The translations under genes and the position numbers were made by a program. Below, piece after piece: positions 22,726-32,979 of a DNA stretch of 56,307 nt (position 1 is its first letter; every line of letters begins with the position of its first letter). The notes under the pieces were generated by a model. The model was given only the letters and a program-made list of their open reading frames with translations. It ran no database searches and was not told the origin of the DNA. Source of the DNA: Segatella copri (GTDB taxonomy: Bacteria; Bacteroidota; Bacteroidia; Bacteroidales; Bacteroidaceae); NCBI RefSeq assembly GCF_009495355.1, contig NZ_VZAD01000069.1:1-56307 (forward strand), read 5' to 3'.

Positions 22726-23643
22726 ATGCGATTAATCGACAACAATACATACCACGTGCCTGTGCTTCTCAAAGAAAGCGTAGACGGTCTGTCCATACAT
22801 CCTGGAGGAGTGTATGTGGACGTTACTTTTGGAGGCGGAGGCCACTCTAAGGAGATACTCTCACGAATAGCCGACAACGGTCACCTGTACAGCTTCGACC
22901 AAGACGCCGACGCCGAACAGAACGTCATCCCCAATGAGCACTTCACCTTCGTATGCTCCAACTTCAGATACCTGAAAAACTGGATGCGCTACTATGGCGA
23001 GGAAGGTATTGACGGATTGCTTGCCGACCTGGGTGTATCGAGCCATCATTTCGATGATGAGAGCAGGGGCTTCTCCTTCCGCTTCGACTCTCCGCTCGAC
23101 ATGAGAATGAACAAAAGAGCGGGCAAGACTGCTGCCGATATCGTAAACGAATACGAGGAGGAGGCACTTGCAGACATCTTCTACCTGTACGGCGAACTGC
23201 GCAACGCCCGGCGCATAGCTGCAGCTATCGTCAAAGCAAGAAGCAGCCAAAAGATAGAGACAACGACCGACTTCATACACGTAGTGGAGCCTTTCTTCAA
23301 GCGCGAGCGAGAGAAAAAAGATATGGCAAAACTGTTTCAGGCCCTGCGAATAGAGGTAAACCACGAGATGGACGCCCTGAAGGAAATGCTCAAGGCTGCG
23401 ACAGAAATCCTGAAACCAGGCGGAAGGCTGTCGGTCATCACTTACCACTCGCTGGAAGACCGAATTGTGAAAAACGTGATGAAGACGGGAAACCCAGAGG
23501 GAAAAGTGGTGCAGGACTTCTACGGAAGAATAGAATCTCCCTTCAGACTCATCAACAACAAGGTCATCATCCCCGATCAGGAAGAGCAAGAAAGAAACCC
23601 AAGAAGCCGAAGCGCCAAACTTAGAATTGCAGAAAAGAGATGA
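22726..23643 (+). CDS. rsmH: 16S rRNA (cytosine(1402)-N4)-methyltransferase
   Basis: 305 residues (MraW). The SAM-binding loop VDVTFGGGGHSKEIL is at residues about 27-41, with DLGVSSHHFDDESRGFSFRFDSPLDMRM (the MraW signature) and ALRIEVNHEMDALKEML, VITYHSLEDRIVK near the end. It methylates C1402 of 16S rRNA in the ribosomal P site. Usually preceded by mraZ; here it opens the cluster directly after a promoter. Its stop overlaps the ftsL start (ATGA). Confidence 0.96.
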   Translation: MRLIDNNTYHVPVLLKESVDGLSIHPGGVYVDVTFGGGGHSKEILSRIADNGHLYSFDQDADAEQNVIPNEHFTFVCSNFRYLKNWMRYYGEEGIDGLLADLGVSSHHFDDESRGFSFRFDSPLDMRMNKRAGKTAADIVNEYEEEALADIFYLYGELRNARRIAAAIVKARSSQKIETTTDFIHVVEPFFKREREKKDMAKLFQALRIEVNHEMDALKEMLKAATEILKPGGRLSVITYHSLEDRIVKNVMKTGNPEGKVVQDFYGRIESPFRLINNKVIIPDQEEQERNPRSRSAKLRIAEKR

Positions 23644-24209
23644 AAGAAAAAGAAATAAAGGAAGACCAGGAAGCGAAGGCCGACAGCAAGACTGCCGAGA
23701 CACCCGCTCCTCAAGAGCCGGGCAAGAAGGCAAAAGAGGCAAAAGAGACGAAAGCCTCACAAAAGCCCCAAGACTCGCAAGACTCAGATGACTCAAAGGA
23801 GCCGGCTGAGGGAGAGGAACACGAGGAGTCACTCAAGGAAGCCATCGCCAAACAAGCCATAGAAGACGAGGCGCCCCTATCGTCGAGCTTCACCCTGAGA
23901 AAGATTTTGGGCGGCGACATTCTGACGGCACAAGTGATACGCCGGCAGATATGGCTCATCGTGTTAGTGGTGTTCTTTATCATCATATACATATCCAACA
24001 GATACAGCATACAACAGGACATGATAGAGATAGACCAACTGCAGGAGGAACTGCAGAACGCCAAATACAAAGCCCTGTCGAGCAGCAGCCAAATAACAGA
24101 AAGAAGCCGAGAGAGCAACGTGCTGAAAATGCTGCAGAACAACAAAGACAGCGTCCTGCACATTGCCACCCAGCCACCATACATCATAAACGTACCGGAG
24201 AATGAGTAA
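23640..24209 (+). CDS. ftsL: FtsL-like cell division protein with long charged N-terminus
   Basis: 189 residues. About 80 residues of Glu/Lys/Ala/Asp-rich, disordered cytoplasmic sequence precede SSSFTLRKILGGD. One membrane helix follows at about 105-121 (IWLIVLVVFFIIIYIS), then a leucine-zipper-like periplasmic coil (DQLQEELQNAKYKAL). FtsL scaffolds FtsQ, FtsB and the FtsW-FtsI synthase. The usual size is 100-120 residues, so the extra length is all in the charged N-terminus. Position between rsmH and ftsI supports the call. The start overlaps rsmH by 4 nt and the end overlaps ftsI by 8 nt. Confidence 0.8.
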   Translation: MKEKEIKEDQEAKADSKTAETPAPQEPGKKAKEAKETKASQKPQDSQDSDDSKEPAEGEEHEESLKEAIAKQAIEDEAPLSSSFTLRKILGGDILTAQVIRRQIWLIVLVVFFIIIYISNRYSIQQDMIEIDQLQEELQNAKYKALSSSSQITERSRESNVLKMLQNNKDSVLHIATQPPYIINVPENE

Positions 24210-26361
24210 ATTTGACAATAAGAGAGTGATGCCACGATACAGCGCCATAGCCATCGTCATGACGGTCTTTGCACTCTGCATCGTAGGAAAATCCATATAC
24301 ATAGCAACGGCCAAGCGCGACTACTGGATGAAGGTGGCACAGCGACAGAAGAAAGATTCTGTAACCGTGAAGCCTACCAGAGGAAACATCCTTAGTTGCG
24401 ATGGACAGTTGATGGCCAGTTCGCTGCCTGAGTATAAGCTCTTCATGGACTTCAAGGCACTCAAAGAAGCTGGCAACGACTCACTGTGGGACGTCAAGGA
24501 AGACTCCATCTGTATGGGGCTGAGTAAGATTTTCCCCGAACTGACATTCACCGAATTCAAGCGACACATAGACGAGGGAAGAAAGAAACAAAGCCGACAC
24601 TGGTCTTTATATCCACGCCGCATCAACTACAACACGTTCACCGAGGTGAAAGCCCTTCCGGTATTCAACCTGGGAAAGAACAGCAGCGGTTTCCATTGGG
24701 AAGAATACAACGCCCGAACACGTGGATTCGGAGGACTGGCTGGCAGAACCATCGGAGCCTTGTTTGGTGCCAAGGATACTGCCCGCTTCGGACTGGAACT
24801 CTCATACGACTCCATCCTGAGAGGAACCAACGGAATCGTGCAGCGCAAGAAAGTGCTTAACAAATACCTGAACATTACCGACACGCCACCTATAGACGGA
24901 GCCGACATCGTGACCACCATCAACGTGAGCATGCAAGACCTGGCAGAACGCTCATTAGAGCAGGAGTTGAAGGAAATCAACGGAAATGTGGGCGTAGCCA
25001 TCGTCATGGAAGTGCATACGGGAGATGTGAAAGCCATCGTCAACCTGGAGAAGTGTGATGACGGCGAATATCGGGAAGTAAGAAACCATGCCGTCAGCGA
25101 CTTGCTGGAGCCAGGCTCTGTATTCAAGCCAGCCTCGCTGCTTGTAGCCTTGGACGACGGAGTGGTTGACACCCTGTGCCGAGTGGAGACAGGAAACGGC
25201 GTATGGAACATGTATGGTCGAGACATGAAAGACCATAACTGGAGAAAGGGAGGCTACGGAATGCTTACCTTTGCGGAGACCCTGTGGTACAGTTCCAATA
25301 TCGGAGTAAGCCGAATCATAGACGACCATTACCACAAACATCCAGAGAAGTTTGTGCAGGGAATAGACCGTCTCGGACTGAGAGACAATCTGAGAATACC
25401 ATTGGTGGGCTCTACACCTGCCATCATCCGTATGCCTCGCAAGAACAGCCGTGGACAATACGTCAACTGGAGCAAGACTGCCCTGCCATGGATGAGTATA
25501 GGATACGAGACACAGGTTCCGCCCATCAGCACGCTGACATTCTACAACGCAGTAGCCAACAACGGAAAGATGGTTCGTCCGCGCTTTGTCACCAAAGTGG
25601 TGAAGAACGGAGAAACCCTCAAAGAGTTCCCAGTAGAAGTCATGCGACCACAGATAGCCAAGGAAAAAAGCATCAAAGAACTGCAGACCATCTTGGAGCA
25701 AGTGGTAAGTGTGGGATTGGGACGTAAGGCAGGCTCACCCAATTTCAAGGTGGCAGGCAAGACGGGTACAGCTCAGATATCTAAAGGTGCGGGGGGATAC
25801 AAGAACGGAGGAACAAACTACCTCGTCAGTTTCGCAGGCTATTTCCCTGCCGATGCTCCTCAATACAGCTGCATCGTCTGCATTCAGAAATCGGGACTCC
25901 CAGCTTCGGGCGGCACAATGAGTGGAAAGGTCTTTCATGAAATTTCAGAAGGCATCATGGCACAGAGTCTGAAACTCGATGTGAAAGATGCCCGCGACTC
26001 AGCCTCAGTCTTCTTGCCAGACGTAAAGTCGGGCAACATACTGGCTGCCGACTATGTGCTGAAGCATCTCGGAATAAACACCGCCACCAATTGGTCGGGC
26101 AGTTATGCGACAGGCAATCCTATATGGGGAAAGGCCGAGAAGGAAGGAAAGAAGAAAGTACTGCTCATCAAGGAGAAGCAATACAGCAAGAATGCCGTAC
26201 CCGATGTATCGGGCATGGGAGCAAGAGACGCTATCTTCATGATGGAAAGCCGAGGCATAAAGACCAGAATTTACGGTCGTGGAAAAGTAGTAAAACAAAG
26301 TCTTGTACCAGGAACAAGAATCAAGAAAGGACAAGTCTGCGCACTCACACTCGACCTATAA
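24202..26361 (+). CDS. ftsI: Penicillin-binding protein, septal peptidoglycan transpeptidase (FtsI) with PASTA domain
   Basis: 719 residues. N-terminal membrane helix at about 12-33, dimerisation domain, then the transpeptidase: SxxK motif Ser306-Val-Phe-Lys309 (EPGSVFKP), SSN (WYSSNIG), and KTG (GKTGTAQ). A C-terminal PASTA domain at about 660-719 (VPDVSGMGARDAIFMME) is found in SpoVD and Bacteroidetes FtsI but not in E. coli FtsI. It cross-links septal peptidoglycan and is a beta-lactam target. It overlaps ftsL by 8 nt. Confidence 0.95.
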   Translation: MSKFDNKRVMPRYSAIAIVMTVFALCIVGKSIYIATAKRDYWMKVAQRQKKDSVTVKPTRGNILSCDGQLMASSLPEYKLFMDFKALKEAGNDSLWDVKEDSICMGLSKIFPELTFTEFKRHIDEGRKKQSRHWSLYPRRINYNTFTEVKALPVFNLGKNSSGFHWEEYNARTRGFGGLAGRTIGALFGAKDTARFGLELSYDSILRGTNGIVQRKKVLNKYLNITDTPPIDGADIVTTINVSMQDLAERSLEQELKEINGNVGVAIVMEVHTGDVKAIVNLEKCDDGEYREVRNHAVSDLLEPGSVFKPASLLVALDDGVVDTLCRVETGNGVWNMYGRDMKDHNWRKGGYGMLTFAETLWYSSNIGVSRIIDDHYHKHPEKFVQGIDRLGLRDNLRIPLVGSTPAIIRMPRKNSRGQYVNWSKTALPWMSIGYETQVPPISTLTFYNAVANNGKMVRPRFVTKVVKNGETLKEFPVEVMRPQIAKEKSIKELQTILEQVVSVGLGRKAGSPNFKVAGKTGTAQISKGAGGYKNGGTNYLVSFAGYFPADAPQYSCIVCIQKSGLPASGGTMSGKVFHEISEGIMAQSLKLDVKDARDSASVFLPDVKSGNILAADYVLKHLGINTATNWSGSYATGNPIWGKAEKEGKKKVLLIKEKQYSKNAVPDVSGMGARDAIFMMESRGIKTRIYGRGKVVKQSLVPGTRIKKGQVCALTLDL

Positions 26362-26398
26362 TATATAATAATGTATAGAAACATCAAAGAAACAGAAT

Positions 26399-27859
26399 AT
26401 GAAACTACAAGATTTACTCAAGAACATTCAGCCTGTGGAAATAGCAGGCGATGTGGAGACCGAGGTTACAGGAGTGAACATTGACTCTCGAAAAATCAAA
26501 GATAGCCATTTGTTCGTTGCCATGAAGGGAACGCAAGTAGATGGTCACAAGTTTATACCCAAAGCCATCGAGCTTGGCGCCAAATCCATTCTGTGCGAAG
26601 ACATGCCTGAGGAGAAGGTGGAAGGCGTCACCTACGTGAAAGTAGAATCTACAGAGGACGCAGTGGGAAAAGTTGCCACCCTGTTCTATGGCGATCCATC
26701 CAAGAAACTGAAGCTGGTGGGTGTGACTGGAACAAACGGAAAGACCACCATCGCCACCTTATTATATAATATGTTCCGCAAGTTCGGACATAAGTGCGGC
26801 TTGCTGTCTACCGTCTGCAACTATATCGAGGACGAAGCTATTCCTGCCGACCACACCACTCCCGACCCAATCGAGCTCAACCTCCTGCTGAGCAAGATGG
26901 TAGAAGCAGGATGCGAGTATGCCTTTATGGAATGCTCTTCGCACGCCATAGCACAAAAGCGTATCGGCGGTCTGACATTCACAGGCGGCATCTTCACCAA
27001 CCTCACACGCGACCATCTCGACTATCACAAGACTTTCGAGAACTATCGCAATGCCAAGAAGGCCTTCTTCGACGGTCTGCCAAAGTCGGCCTTTGCCATT
27101 ACCAATGCCGATGACAAGAACGGCATGATCATGGTACAGAACACAAAAGCCACCATCAAGACGTACTCTACACGGAGCATGGCCGATTTCAAGGCAAGAA
27201 TCCTGGAATGCCACTTCGGAGGCATGTACTTAGATGTGGACGGCAGAGAAGTAGGCGTGCAGTTTATCGGTAAATTCAACGTAAGCAATCTGCTGGCTGT
27301 ATATGGCACAGCCATCATGCTGGGCAAAAAGCCAGAAGATGTGCTTGTAGTACTGAGCACACTGCACAGCGTGAACGGACGTCTCGAACCCATCCAGTCA
27401 CCAGAAGGCTACACAGCCATCGTTGACTATGCTCATACTCCCGATGCTCTCGAGAATGTGCTCAATGCCATACATGAGGTGCTCAACGGAAAGGGAGAAG
27501 TCATCACCGTATGTGGTGCAGGCGGAAACCGCGACAAGGGCAAGCGACCACTCATGGCACAAGAAGCCGTCAAACAAAGCGACAAGGTGATTATCACCAG
27601 CGACAATCCCCGTTTCGAGGAGCCACAGGACATCATCAACGACATGTTGGCTGGTCTGAACGAGCAGCAGATGAAGAAAGTCATCAGCATCGTAGACCGC
27701 AAAGAGGCCATCCGCACAGCATGCATGATGGCAAAGAAGGGCGATGTGATTCTGGTGGCAGGCAAAGGCCACGAGGACTACCAGGAAATCAAGGGCGTGA
27801 AACACCACTTCGACGACAAGGAAGTGATTCGCGGCATCTTCGGTATTAACAAGAAATAA
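26399..27859 (+). CDS. murE: UDP-N-acetylmuramoyl-tripeptide synthetase
   Basis: 486 residues. ATP-binding loop [12 protein letters not shown] (about 109-120), ECSSHAI region, [12 protein letters not shown], and the DNPR motif in [14 protein letters not shown] marks MurE enzymes that add meso-diaminopimelate, so the peptidoglycan is predicted to be the DAP type. It acts in the cytoplasm on UDP-MurNAc-dipeptide. MurF, its usual next-door neighbour, is absent; mraY follows after 12 nt. Confidence 0.96.
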   Translation: MKLQDLLKNIQPVEIAGDVETEVTGVNIDSRKIKDSHLFVAMKGTQVDGHKFIPKAIELGAKSILCEDMPEEKVEGVTYVKVESTEDAVGKVATLFYGDPSKKLKLVGVTGTNGKTTIATLLYNMFRKFGHKCGLLSTVCNYIEDEAIPADHTTPDPIELNLLLSKMVEAGCEYAFMECSSHAIAQKRIGGLTFTGGIFTNLTRDHLDYHKTFENYRNAKKAFFDGLPKSAFAITNADDKNGMIMVQNTKATIKTYSTRSMADFKARILECHFGGMYLDVDGREVGVQFIGKFNVSNLLAVYGTAIMLGKKPEDVLVVLSTLHSVNGRLEPIQSPEGYTAIVDYAHTPDALENVLNAIHEVLNGKGEVITVCGAGGNRDKGKRPLMAQEAVKQSDKVIITSDNPRFEEPQDIINDMLAGLNEQQMKKVISIVDRKEAIRTACMMAKKGDVILVAGKGHEDYQEIKGVKHHFDDKEVIRGIFGINKK

Positions 27860-27871
27860 TAAAAGAAGAAA

Positions 27872-29140
27872 ATGTTATACTATCTCTTTAGATTTTTAGA
27901 GCAATGGGGCATTTCCGGCTCCCACATGTGGGGTTACATCTCTTTCCGTGCCCTCCTGGCTCTCATTCTTTCGTTGGTTATCTCTGCTTGGTTTGGCGAG
28001 AAGTTCATCAAATACCTCAAAAGCAAGCAGATAACTGAAACTCAGCGCGATGCCAGCATCGACCCATTTGGTGTCAAGAAGATAGGAGTTCCATCCATGG
28101 GTGGCGTCATCATCATCATGGCAATACTCATACCGGTACTGCTGTTGGGACGTTTGCGCAACATCTATCTGATACTGATGCTCATCACCACCGTATGGCT
28201 GGGATTCCTGGGAGGTATGGACGACTTCATCAAGATTTTCAAGCGCGACAAGGAAGGACTGAAAGGAAAATACAAGATAGTGGGACAGCTCGGCATCGGA
28301 CTTATCGTTGGCTTGGTGCTGTGGGCCTCACCTGATGTCAAGATGAACGAGAACTTAGCCATCGAGCGTCAGGGACAGGAGATGGTCGTCAAGCACAGGG
28401 CAGAGTCTACCAAGTCGCTGAAGACCACCATACCATTTATCAAGGGGCACAACCTTGACTACTCACGCATCATGGGATTCTGCGGCAAATACAAGACGGC
28501 AGCAGGATGGATTCTCTTCGTCCTGATGACTATCTTTGTCGTGACAGCCGTATCCAACGGAGCCAACCTGAATGACGGTATGGACGGAATGTGTGCAGGC
28601 AACTCTGCCATCATAGGTGTGGCATTGGGCATACTGGCCTATGTGTCTTCCCACATCCAATATGCCGCCTACCTCAACATCATGTACATACCTGGCTCCG
28701 AGGAGCTCGTAGTATTCTTCTGCGCCTTCATTGGAGCATTGATTGGCTTTCTGTGGTACAATGCCTATCCCGCACAAGTATTCATGGGCGATACAGGTTC
28801 GCTGACCATTGGCGGCATTATTGCCGTGGGAGCCATCATCATCCACAAAGAGCTCATGCTGCCTATTCTCTGTGGCATCTTCTTCGTAGAAAGCCTCAGC
28901 GTCATCGTACAGGTATACTACTATAAATTAGGCAAGCGTAAAGGTATCAAGCAGCGCATCTTCAAGAGAACGCCTATCCACGACAACTTCAGAACACAGG
29001 ACAGCCAGCTCGACCCTGAGTGTAAGTATCTCATCAAGAAGCCACATGGTGCCATCCACGAATCAAAGATAACAATCCGTTTCTGGATTATCACCATCAT
29101 TCTTGCTGCCTTAACAATTATAACATTGAAGATAAGATAA
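27872..29140 (+). CDS. mraY: Phospho-N-acetylmuramoyl-pentapeptide transferase
   Basis: 422 residues, around ten membrane helices. Active-site segments: GGMDDFIKIFKRDKEGLKGKYK (Asp-Asp pair), NLNDGMDGMCAG, and YNAYPAQVFMGDTGSLTIGG. It attaches the UDP-MurNAc-pentapeptide to undecaprenyl phosphate, making lipid I. It is about 60 residues longer than E. coli MraY because of an inserted hydrophilic stretch at about 155-195 (NENLAIERQGQEMVVKHRAE), characteristic of Bacteroidetes. Confidence 0.96.
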   Translation: MLYYLFRFLEQWGISGSHMWGYISFRALLALILSLVISAWFGEKFIKYLKSKQITETQRDASIDPFGVKKIGVPSMGGVIIIMAILIPVLLLGRLRNIYLILMLITTVWLGFLGGMDDFIKIFKRDKEGLKGKYKIVGQLGIGLIVGLVLWASPDVKMNENLAIERQGQEMVVKHRAESTKSLKTTIPFIKGHNLDYSRIMGFCGKYKTAAGWILFVLMTIFVVTAVSNGANLNDGMDGMCAGNSAIIGVALGILAYVSSHIQYAAYLNIMYIPGSEELVVFFCAFIGALIGFLWYNAYPAQVFMGDTGSLTIGGIIAVGAIIIHKELMLPILCGIFFVESLSVIVQVYYYKLGKRKGIKQRIFKRTPIHDNFRTQDSQLDPECKYLIKKPHGAIHESKITIRFWIITIILAALTIITLKIR

Positions 29141-29145
29141 AAAAT

Positions 29146-30477
29146 ATGAGTAGAATTGTAATTTTAGGTGCTGGCGAAAGCGGAGCAGGAGCTGCCGTAC
29201 TTGCCAAGAAAGAAGGTTTTGATGTATTTGTATCCGACATGTCAAAAATCAAGGACAAATACAAAAAACTGCTTGATGACCATCAGATAGAATGGGAAGA
29301 AGGCCACCATACAGAAGAGAAAATACTGAATGCCAACGAAATCATCAAGAGCCCGGGTATTCCTAAAGAGGCTCCAATGATTCAGAAACTGATGGCGCAG
29401 GGCACACCTATCATCAGCGAGATAGAGTTTGCCGCAAGATATACTGACGCCAAGATGGTGTGCATCACTGGCAGCAATGGCAAGACCACAACCACATCAC
29501 TCATATACCACATCTTCAAGGCGGCAGGCATGGATGCAGGTCTGGCAGGAAACATCGGAAACAGCCTTGCCCTCCAGGTTGCAGAGGAGCCACACAAGTA
29601 CTACATCATCGAGCTGAGCAGTTTCCAGCTTGACAATATGTACAAGTTCCGCGCCAACATAGCCATCCTTCTCAACATCACACCCGATCACCTGGACCGC
29701 TACGACTTCTGCATGCAAAACTATGTGGACGCCAAGATGCGTATCACACAAAATCAGACAGAAGAAGACAGTTTCATCTATTGGAACGACGATCCCATCG
29801 TGAAGAAAGAGATTGAGAAATACAATCTGAAGTCAAGAATCTGTCCGTTTGCTGAGAACAAGGAGGAAGGATGTGTAGGATACATAGAGGACGGACTCTA
29901 CAAACTCGACTACCCTACTCCTTTCGCCATGCCAGAAGCTGAGCTGAGCCTTACAGGCAAACACAATATCTACAACAGCCTGGCAGCAGGACTTGCCTGC
30001 CATATTGCAGGAATTGACGAGGCTACGATCCGCAAGAGCCTGGGCGACTTTCCTGGCGTGGAACACCGCCTGGAGAAAGTATGCAAGGTGAATGGCGTGC
30101 AATACATCAACGACTCAAAGGCTACCAACGTAGACGCCTGCTGGTATGCACTCGAAAGCATGAAGACACCTACCATCCTGATCTTGGGAGGAAAGGACAA
30201 GGGCAACGACTACAGCCACATCACAGAACTGGTAAAGCAAAAGTGTGTAGGACTGGTATATTTGGGAGCCGACAACAAGAAGTTACACGACAACTTCGAC
30301 TGTCTTGGCATTCCTGTTTGTGATACTCACAGCATGAAAGACTGTATCGCAGCTTGCCACAAGATGGCAAAAGAAGGCGACACTGTTCTGCTGAGTCCAT
30401 GTTGTGCAAGCTTCGACCTGTTCAAAAACATGGAAGACAGAGGCGAACAGTTCAAGACACTTGCCCGACAACTGTAA
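29146..30477 (+). CDS. murD: UDP-N-acetylmuramoyl-L-alanine--D-glutamate ligase
   Basis: 443 residues. Rossmann start IVILGAGESGAGAA, ATP loop CITGSNGKTTTTSL (about 104-117), ITPDHLDRY, and VEHRLEKVCKVNGVQYINDSKATN with the carbamoylated-lysine region upstream. It adds D-glutamate to UDP-MurNAc-L-Ala in the cytoplasm. Begins 5 nt after mraY. Confidence 0.96.
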   Translation: MSRIVILGAGESGAGAAVLAKKEGFDVFVSDMSKIKDKYKKLLDDHQIEWEEGHHTEEKILNANEIIKSPGIPKEAPMIQKLMAQGTPIISEIEFAARYTDAKMVCITGSNGKTTTTSLIYHIFKAAGMDAGLAGNIGNSLALQVAEEPHKYYIIELSSFQLDNMYKFRANIAILLNITPDHLDRYDFCMQNYVDAKMRITQNQTEEDSFIYWNDDPIVKKEIEKYNLKSRICPFAENKEEGCVGYIEDGLYKLDYPTPFAMPEAELSLTGKHNIYNSLAAGLACHIAGIDEATIRKSLGDFPGVEHRLEKVCKVNGVQYINDSKATNVDACWYALESMKTPTILILGGKDKGNDYSHITELVKQKCVGLVYLGADNKKLHDNFDCLGIPVCDTHSMKDCIAACHKMAKEGDTVLLSPCCASFDLFKNMEDRGEQFKTLARQL

Positions 30478-30520
30478 AAGACAGAAAGACTAAAGACAAA
30501 GAAGAAGACAAAAAAGAGAA

Positions 30521-31795
30521 ATGAGCAACAAAATAGGTAACATATTCAAGGGAGACAAAGTCATATGGATGGTGTTTTTCTTCCTCTGTATGATCAGCAT
30601 CATTGAGGTTTACTCAGCCTCAAGTACGCTGTCGTACAAGAGCGGAAACTTCATGGGGCCAGTCATCAAGCACATGGCTATCCTTGTTGGCGGTGTCTTC
30701 GTCATGATTTGCATGCTGAAGGTCAAGTGCAAGTATTTCAAAATCGTGACTCCTTTCATGATTTTTATCTCTATAGTCTTACTTCTGTGGGTACTGTTGG
30801 CAGGACAGTCTACCAATGGCGCATCCAGATGGATCAGCCTCGTGGGCATCCAGTTTCAGCCTTCCGAGATAGCCAAGGGAACACTCGTACTTGCAGTAGC
30901 ACAGATTCTAAGTGCCATGCAGAACGAGAACGGAGCTGACAAGCGGGCATTCAAATACATCCTGACAATCAGCGCCGTTATGATTTTCCCCATCATGCTC
31001 GAGAATATGTCTACAGCCATGCTCTTGTGTATCACCATTTTCTTCATGATGATCATAGGAAGAGTGCCTGGTAAACTGCTCGGAAAGCTTGCTGGTATTG
31101 TACTGCTCACCATCGTCTTCGCCATCTCGATGGTCATGCTGTTGGGGCATGACGAAGAGAAGTTGGCAAAGACAAACGACACCTTTACCGAACAGGTAGC
31201 GACAGAGCAACCTGAGAAGAAGAATACCGTACAGAAGATGTTCCACCGTATGGATACATGGAAAGCTCGTATCGACCACTTCCTCGACACAAAGCCTGTG
31301 TCGCCAGAGGAGGTAGACCTTGACAAGGATGCTCAGGTGGCTCATGCCAATATTGCCATTGCCTCATCCAACGTCATGGGCAAAGGTCCGGGAAACTCTG
31401 TAGAACGCGACTTCCTGTCGCAGGCCTTCTCCGACTTCATCTATGCCATCATCATTGAGGAGATGGGGGTGCCGGGAGGACTCTTTGTCGCATTCCTATA
31501 TATCATCCTGCTCTTCAGAACAGGAAGAATAGCCAACCGGTGTGAGAACAATTTCCCGGCATTTCTTGCCATGGGACTTGCCATTCTTCTCGTCACACAG
31601 GCCCTTTTCAACATGGCAGTAGCCGTAGGACTCGCTCCTGTTACCGGACAGCCACTTCCTCTCATCAGCCGAGGTGGAACATCATCCATCATCAACTGCA
31701 TGTATGTGGGTATCATCCTAAGCATCAGCAGAACAGCCAAGAAGAAAGAAGGAGCAGATGACAGGCAGACTGACCCAAAATTGGCTACAGCATAA
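30521..31795 (+). CDS. ftsW: Septal peptidoglycan glycosyltransferase FtsW (SEDS family)
   Basis: 424 residues, multi-pass. SEDS motifs: NGASRWISLVGIQFQPSEIAK (about 100-120) and a C-terminal PLPLISRGGTSSI. It polymerises lipid II at the septum together with FtsI. A large hydrophilic loop of roughly 80 residues (about 212-295, including EEKLAKTNDTFTEQVATEQ) sits where E. coli FtsW has a shorter loop. A hairpin and a -7 element follow before murG. Confidence 0.94.
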   Translation: MSNKIGNIFKGDKVIWMVFFFLCMISIIEVYSASSTLSYKSGNFMGPVIKHMAILVGGVFVMICMLKVKCKYFKIVTPFMIFISIVLLLWVLLAGQSTNGASRWISLVGIQFQPSEIAKGTLVLAVAQILSAMQNENGADKRAFKYILTISAVMIFPIMLENMSTAMLLCITIFFMMIIGRVPGKLLGKLAGIVLLTIVFAISMVMLLGHDEEKLAKTNDTFTEQVATEQPEKKNTVQKMFHRMDTWKARIDHFLDTKPVSPEEVDLDKDAQVAHANIAIASSNVMGKGPGNSVERDFLSQAFSDFIYAIIIEEMGVPGGLFVAFLYIILLFRTGRIANRCENNFPAFLAMGLAILLVTQALFNMAVAVGLAPVTGQPLPLISRGGTSSIINCMYVGIILSISRTAKKKEGADDRQTDPKLATA

Positions 31796-31811
31796 AAAAG
31801 AACAACATTTT

Positions 31812-31853
31812 AAATAAAAAATGCCATAAAATGGATTTTTTTATTTACCTTTG
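31812..31853 (+). promoter_or_regulatory. Hairpin and internal promoter between ftsW and murG
   Basis: AAATAAAAAATGCCAT / ATGGATTTTTTTATTT forms a hairpin with an A/T lower stem and a T-rich 3' arm (31812-31845). It is followed at once by TACCTTTG (31846-31853), a perfect -7 element 19 bases before the murG ATG. Together they could separate the cluster into two transcription units. Confidence 0.5.
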
Positions 31854-31872
31854 CGATAGAAACTGAAAAAAT

Positions 31873-32979
31873 ATGAATAACGAGCTAAGAATTATCATTA
31901 GTGGCGGTGGAACTGGTGGACACATCTTCCCTGCCGTATCTATTGCCAACGCAATTAAAGCCAAGCGTCCTGATGCAAAAATATTGTTTGTCGGGGCTAA
32001 AGGCAGAATGGAAATGCAACGTGTCCCTGCAGCAGGATACGAGATCAAAGGCTTGCCCATTTGCGGATTCGACCGCAAACACTTGCTCAAGAACTTCGCT
32101 GTACTTTTCAGAATCTGGAAAAGCCAAAGAATGGCTAAGAAGATCATCAAGGATTTCAAGCCAATGGCAGCAGTAGGAGTTGGAGGCTATGCAAGCGGTC
32201 CAACTCTCAACGTGTGTGCCAGCAAAGGTATTCCCTGCCTCATTCAAGAGCAGAACTCTTATGCCGGAGTAACCAACAAGCTTCTGGCAAAAAAAGCCCA
32301 GAAGATATGTGTGGCGTATGAGGGAATGGAGCGTTTCTTCCCTGCCGACAAGATTATCATGACAGGTAATCCCGTAAGACAGAATGTGCTGAGCACTACT
32401 CTCACTAAAGAGGAAGCACGCAAGCAGTTCGGTCTGGACCCTGAGAAGAAGACAATTCTGCTCGTAGGCGGAAGTTTAGGTGCAAGAACCATCAACGAAA
32501 GTGTCTTGCAGAACCTGGACATCATAGAAAAAAGTGGCGTACAGTTTATCTGGCAAACAGGTAAGTACTACCACGAGAGCATCGTCAATCAGCTCAAAGA
32601 CAAAGACCTTCCTATGCTGAAGGTTACCGATTTTATTAGCGACATGGGGGCAGCCTATCAGGCAGCCGACCTTGTCATAAGTCGTGCAGGAGCCAGCAGT
32701 ATCAGCGAGTTCTGCCTTATCGGCAAGCCTGTCATCTTGGTACCAAGCCCGAATGTAGCAGAAGATCATCAGACCAAGAACGCCATGGCACTGGTCAACA
32801 AGGATGCAGCCATCTATGTGAAGGATGCCGACGCACCGGCAGTACTCATCAAGAAGGCTGTCGGCATAGTTGAGGATGCACAGAAACTCGCTTCTATGCG
32901 CGAGAATATCAAGAAATTAGGACTGAAGAACTCTGCCGACGTCATCGCCGACGAAGTCATAAAATTAGCAACAAAATAA
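31873..32979 (+). CDS. murG: UDP-N-acetylglucosamine transferase making lipid II
   Basis: 368 residues. N-terminal SGGGTGGHIFPA (residues about 9-20), VGVGGYASGP, EQNSYAGVTNK, and C-terminal UDP-GlcNAc site RAGASSISEFCLIGKPVILVPSP-type block. It transfers GlcNAc to lipid I on the inner face of the membrane. The final A of its TAA stop is the first base of the murC ATG, so the genes are translationally coupled. Confidence 0.96.
   Translation: MNNELRIIISGGGTGGHIFPAVSIANAIKAKRPDAKILFVGAKGRMEMQRVPAAGYEIKGLPICGFDRKHLLKNFAVLFRIWKSQRMAKKIIKDFKPMAAVGVGGYASGPTLNVCASKGIPCLIQEQNSYAGVTNKLLAKKAQKICVAYEGMERFFPADKIIMTGNPVRQNVLSTTLTKEEARKQFGLDPEKKTILLVGGSLGARTINESVLQNLDIIEKSGVQFIWQTGKYYHESIVNQLKDKDLPMLKVTDFISDMGAAYQAADLVISRAGASSISEFCLIGKPVILVPSPNVAEDHQTKNAMALVNKDAAIYVKDADAPAVLIKKAVGIVEDAQKLASMRENIKKLGLKNSADVIADEVIKLATK

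Noticed and set aside
22861..23832. 323-codon frame opposite rsmH and ftsL
   Set aside because: Antisense shadow across two overlapping conserved genes.
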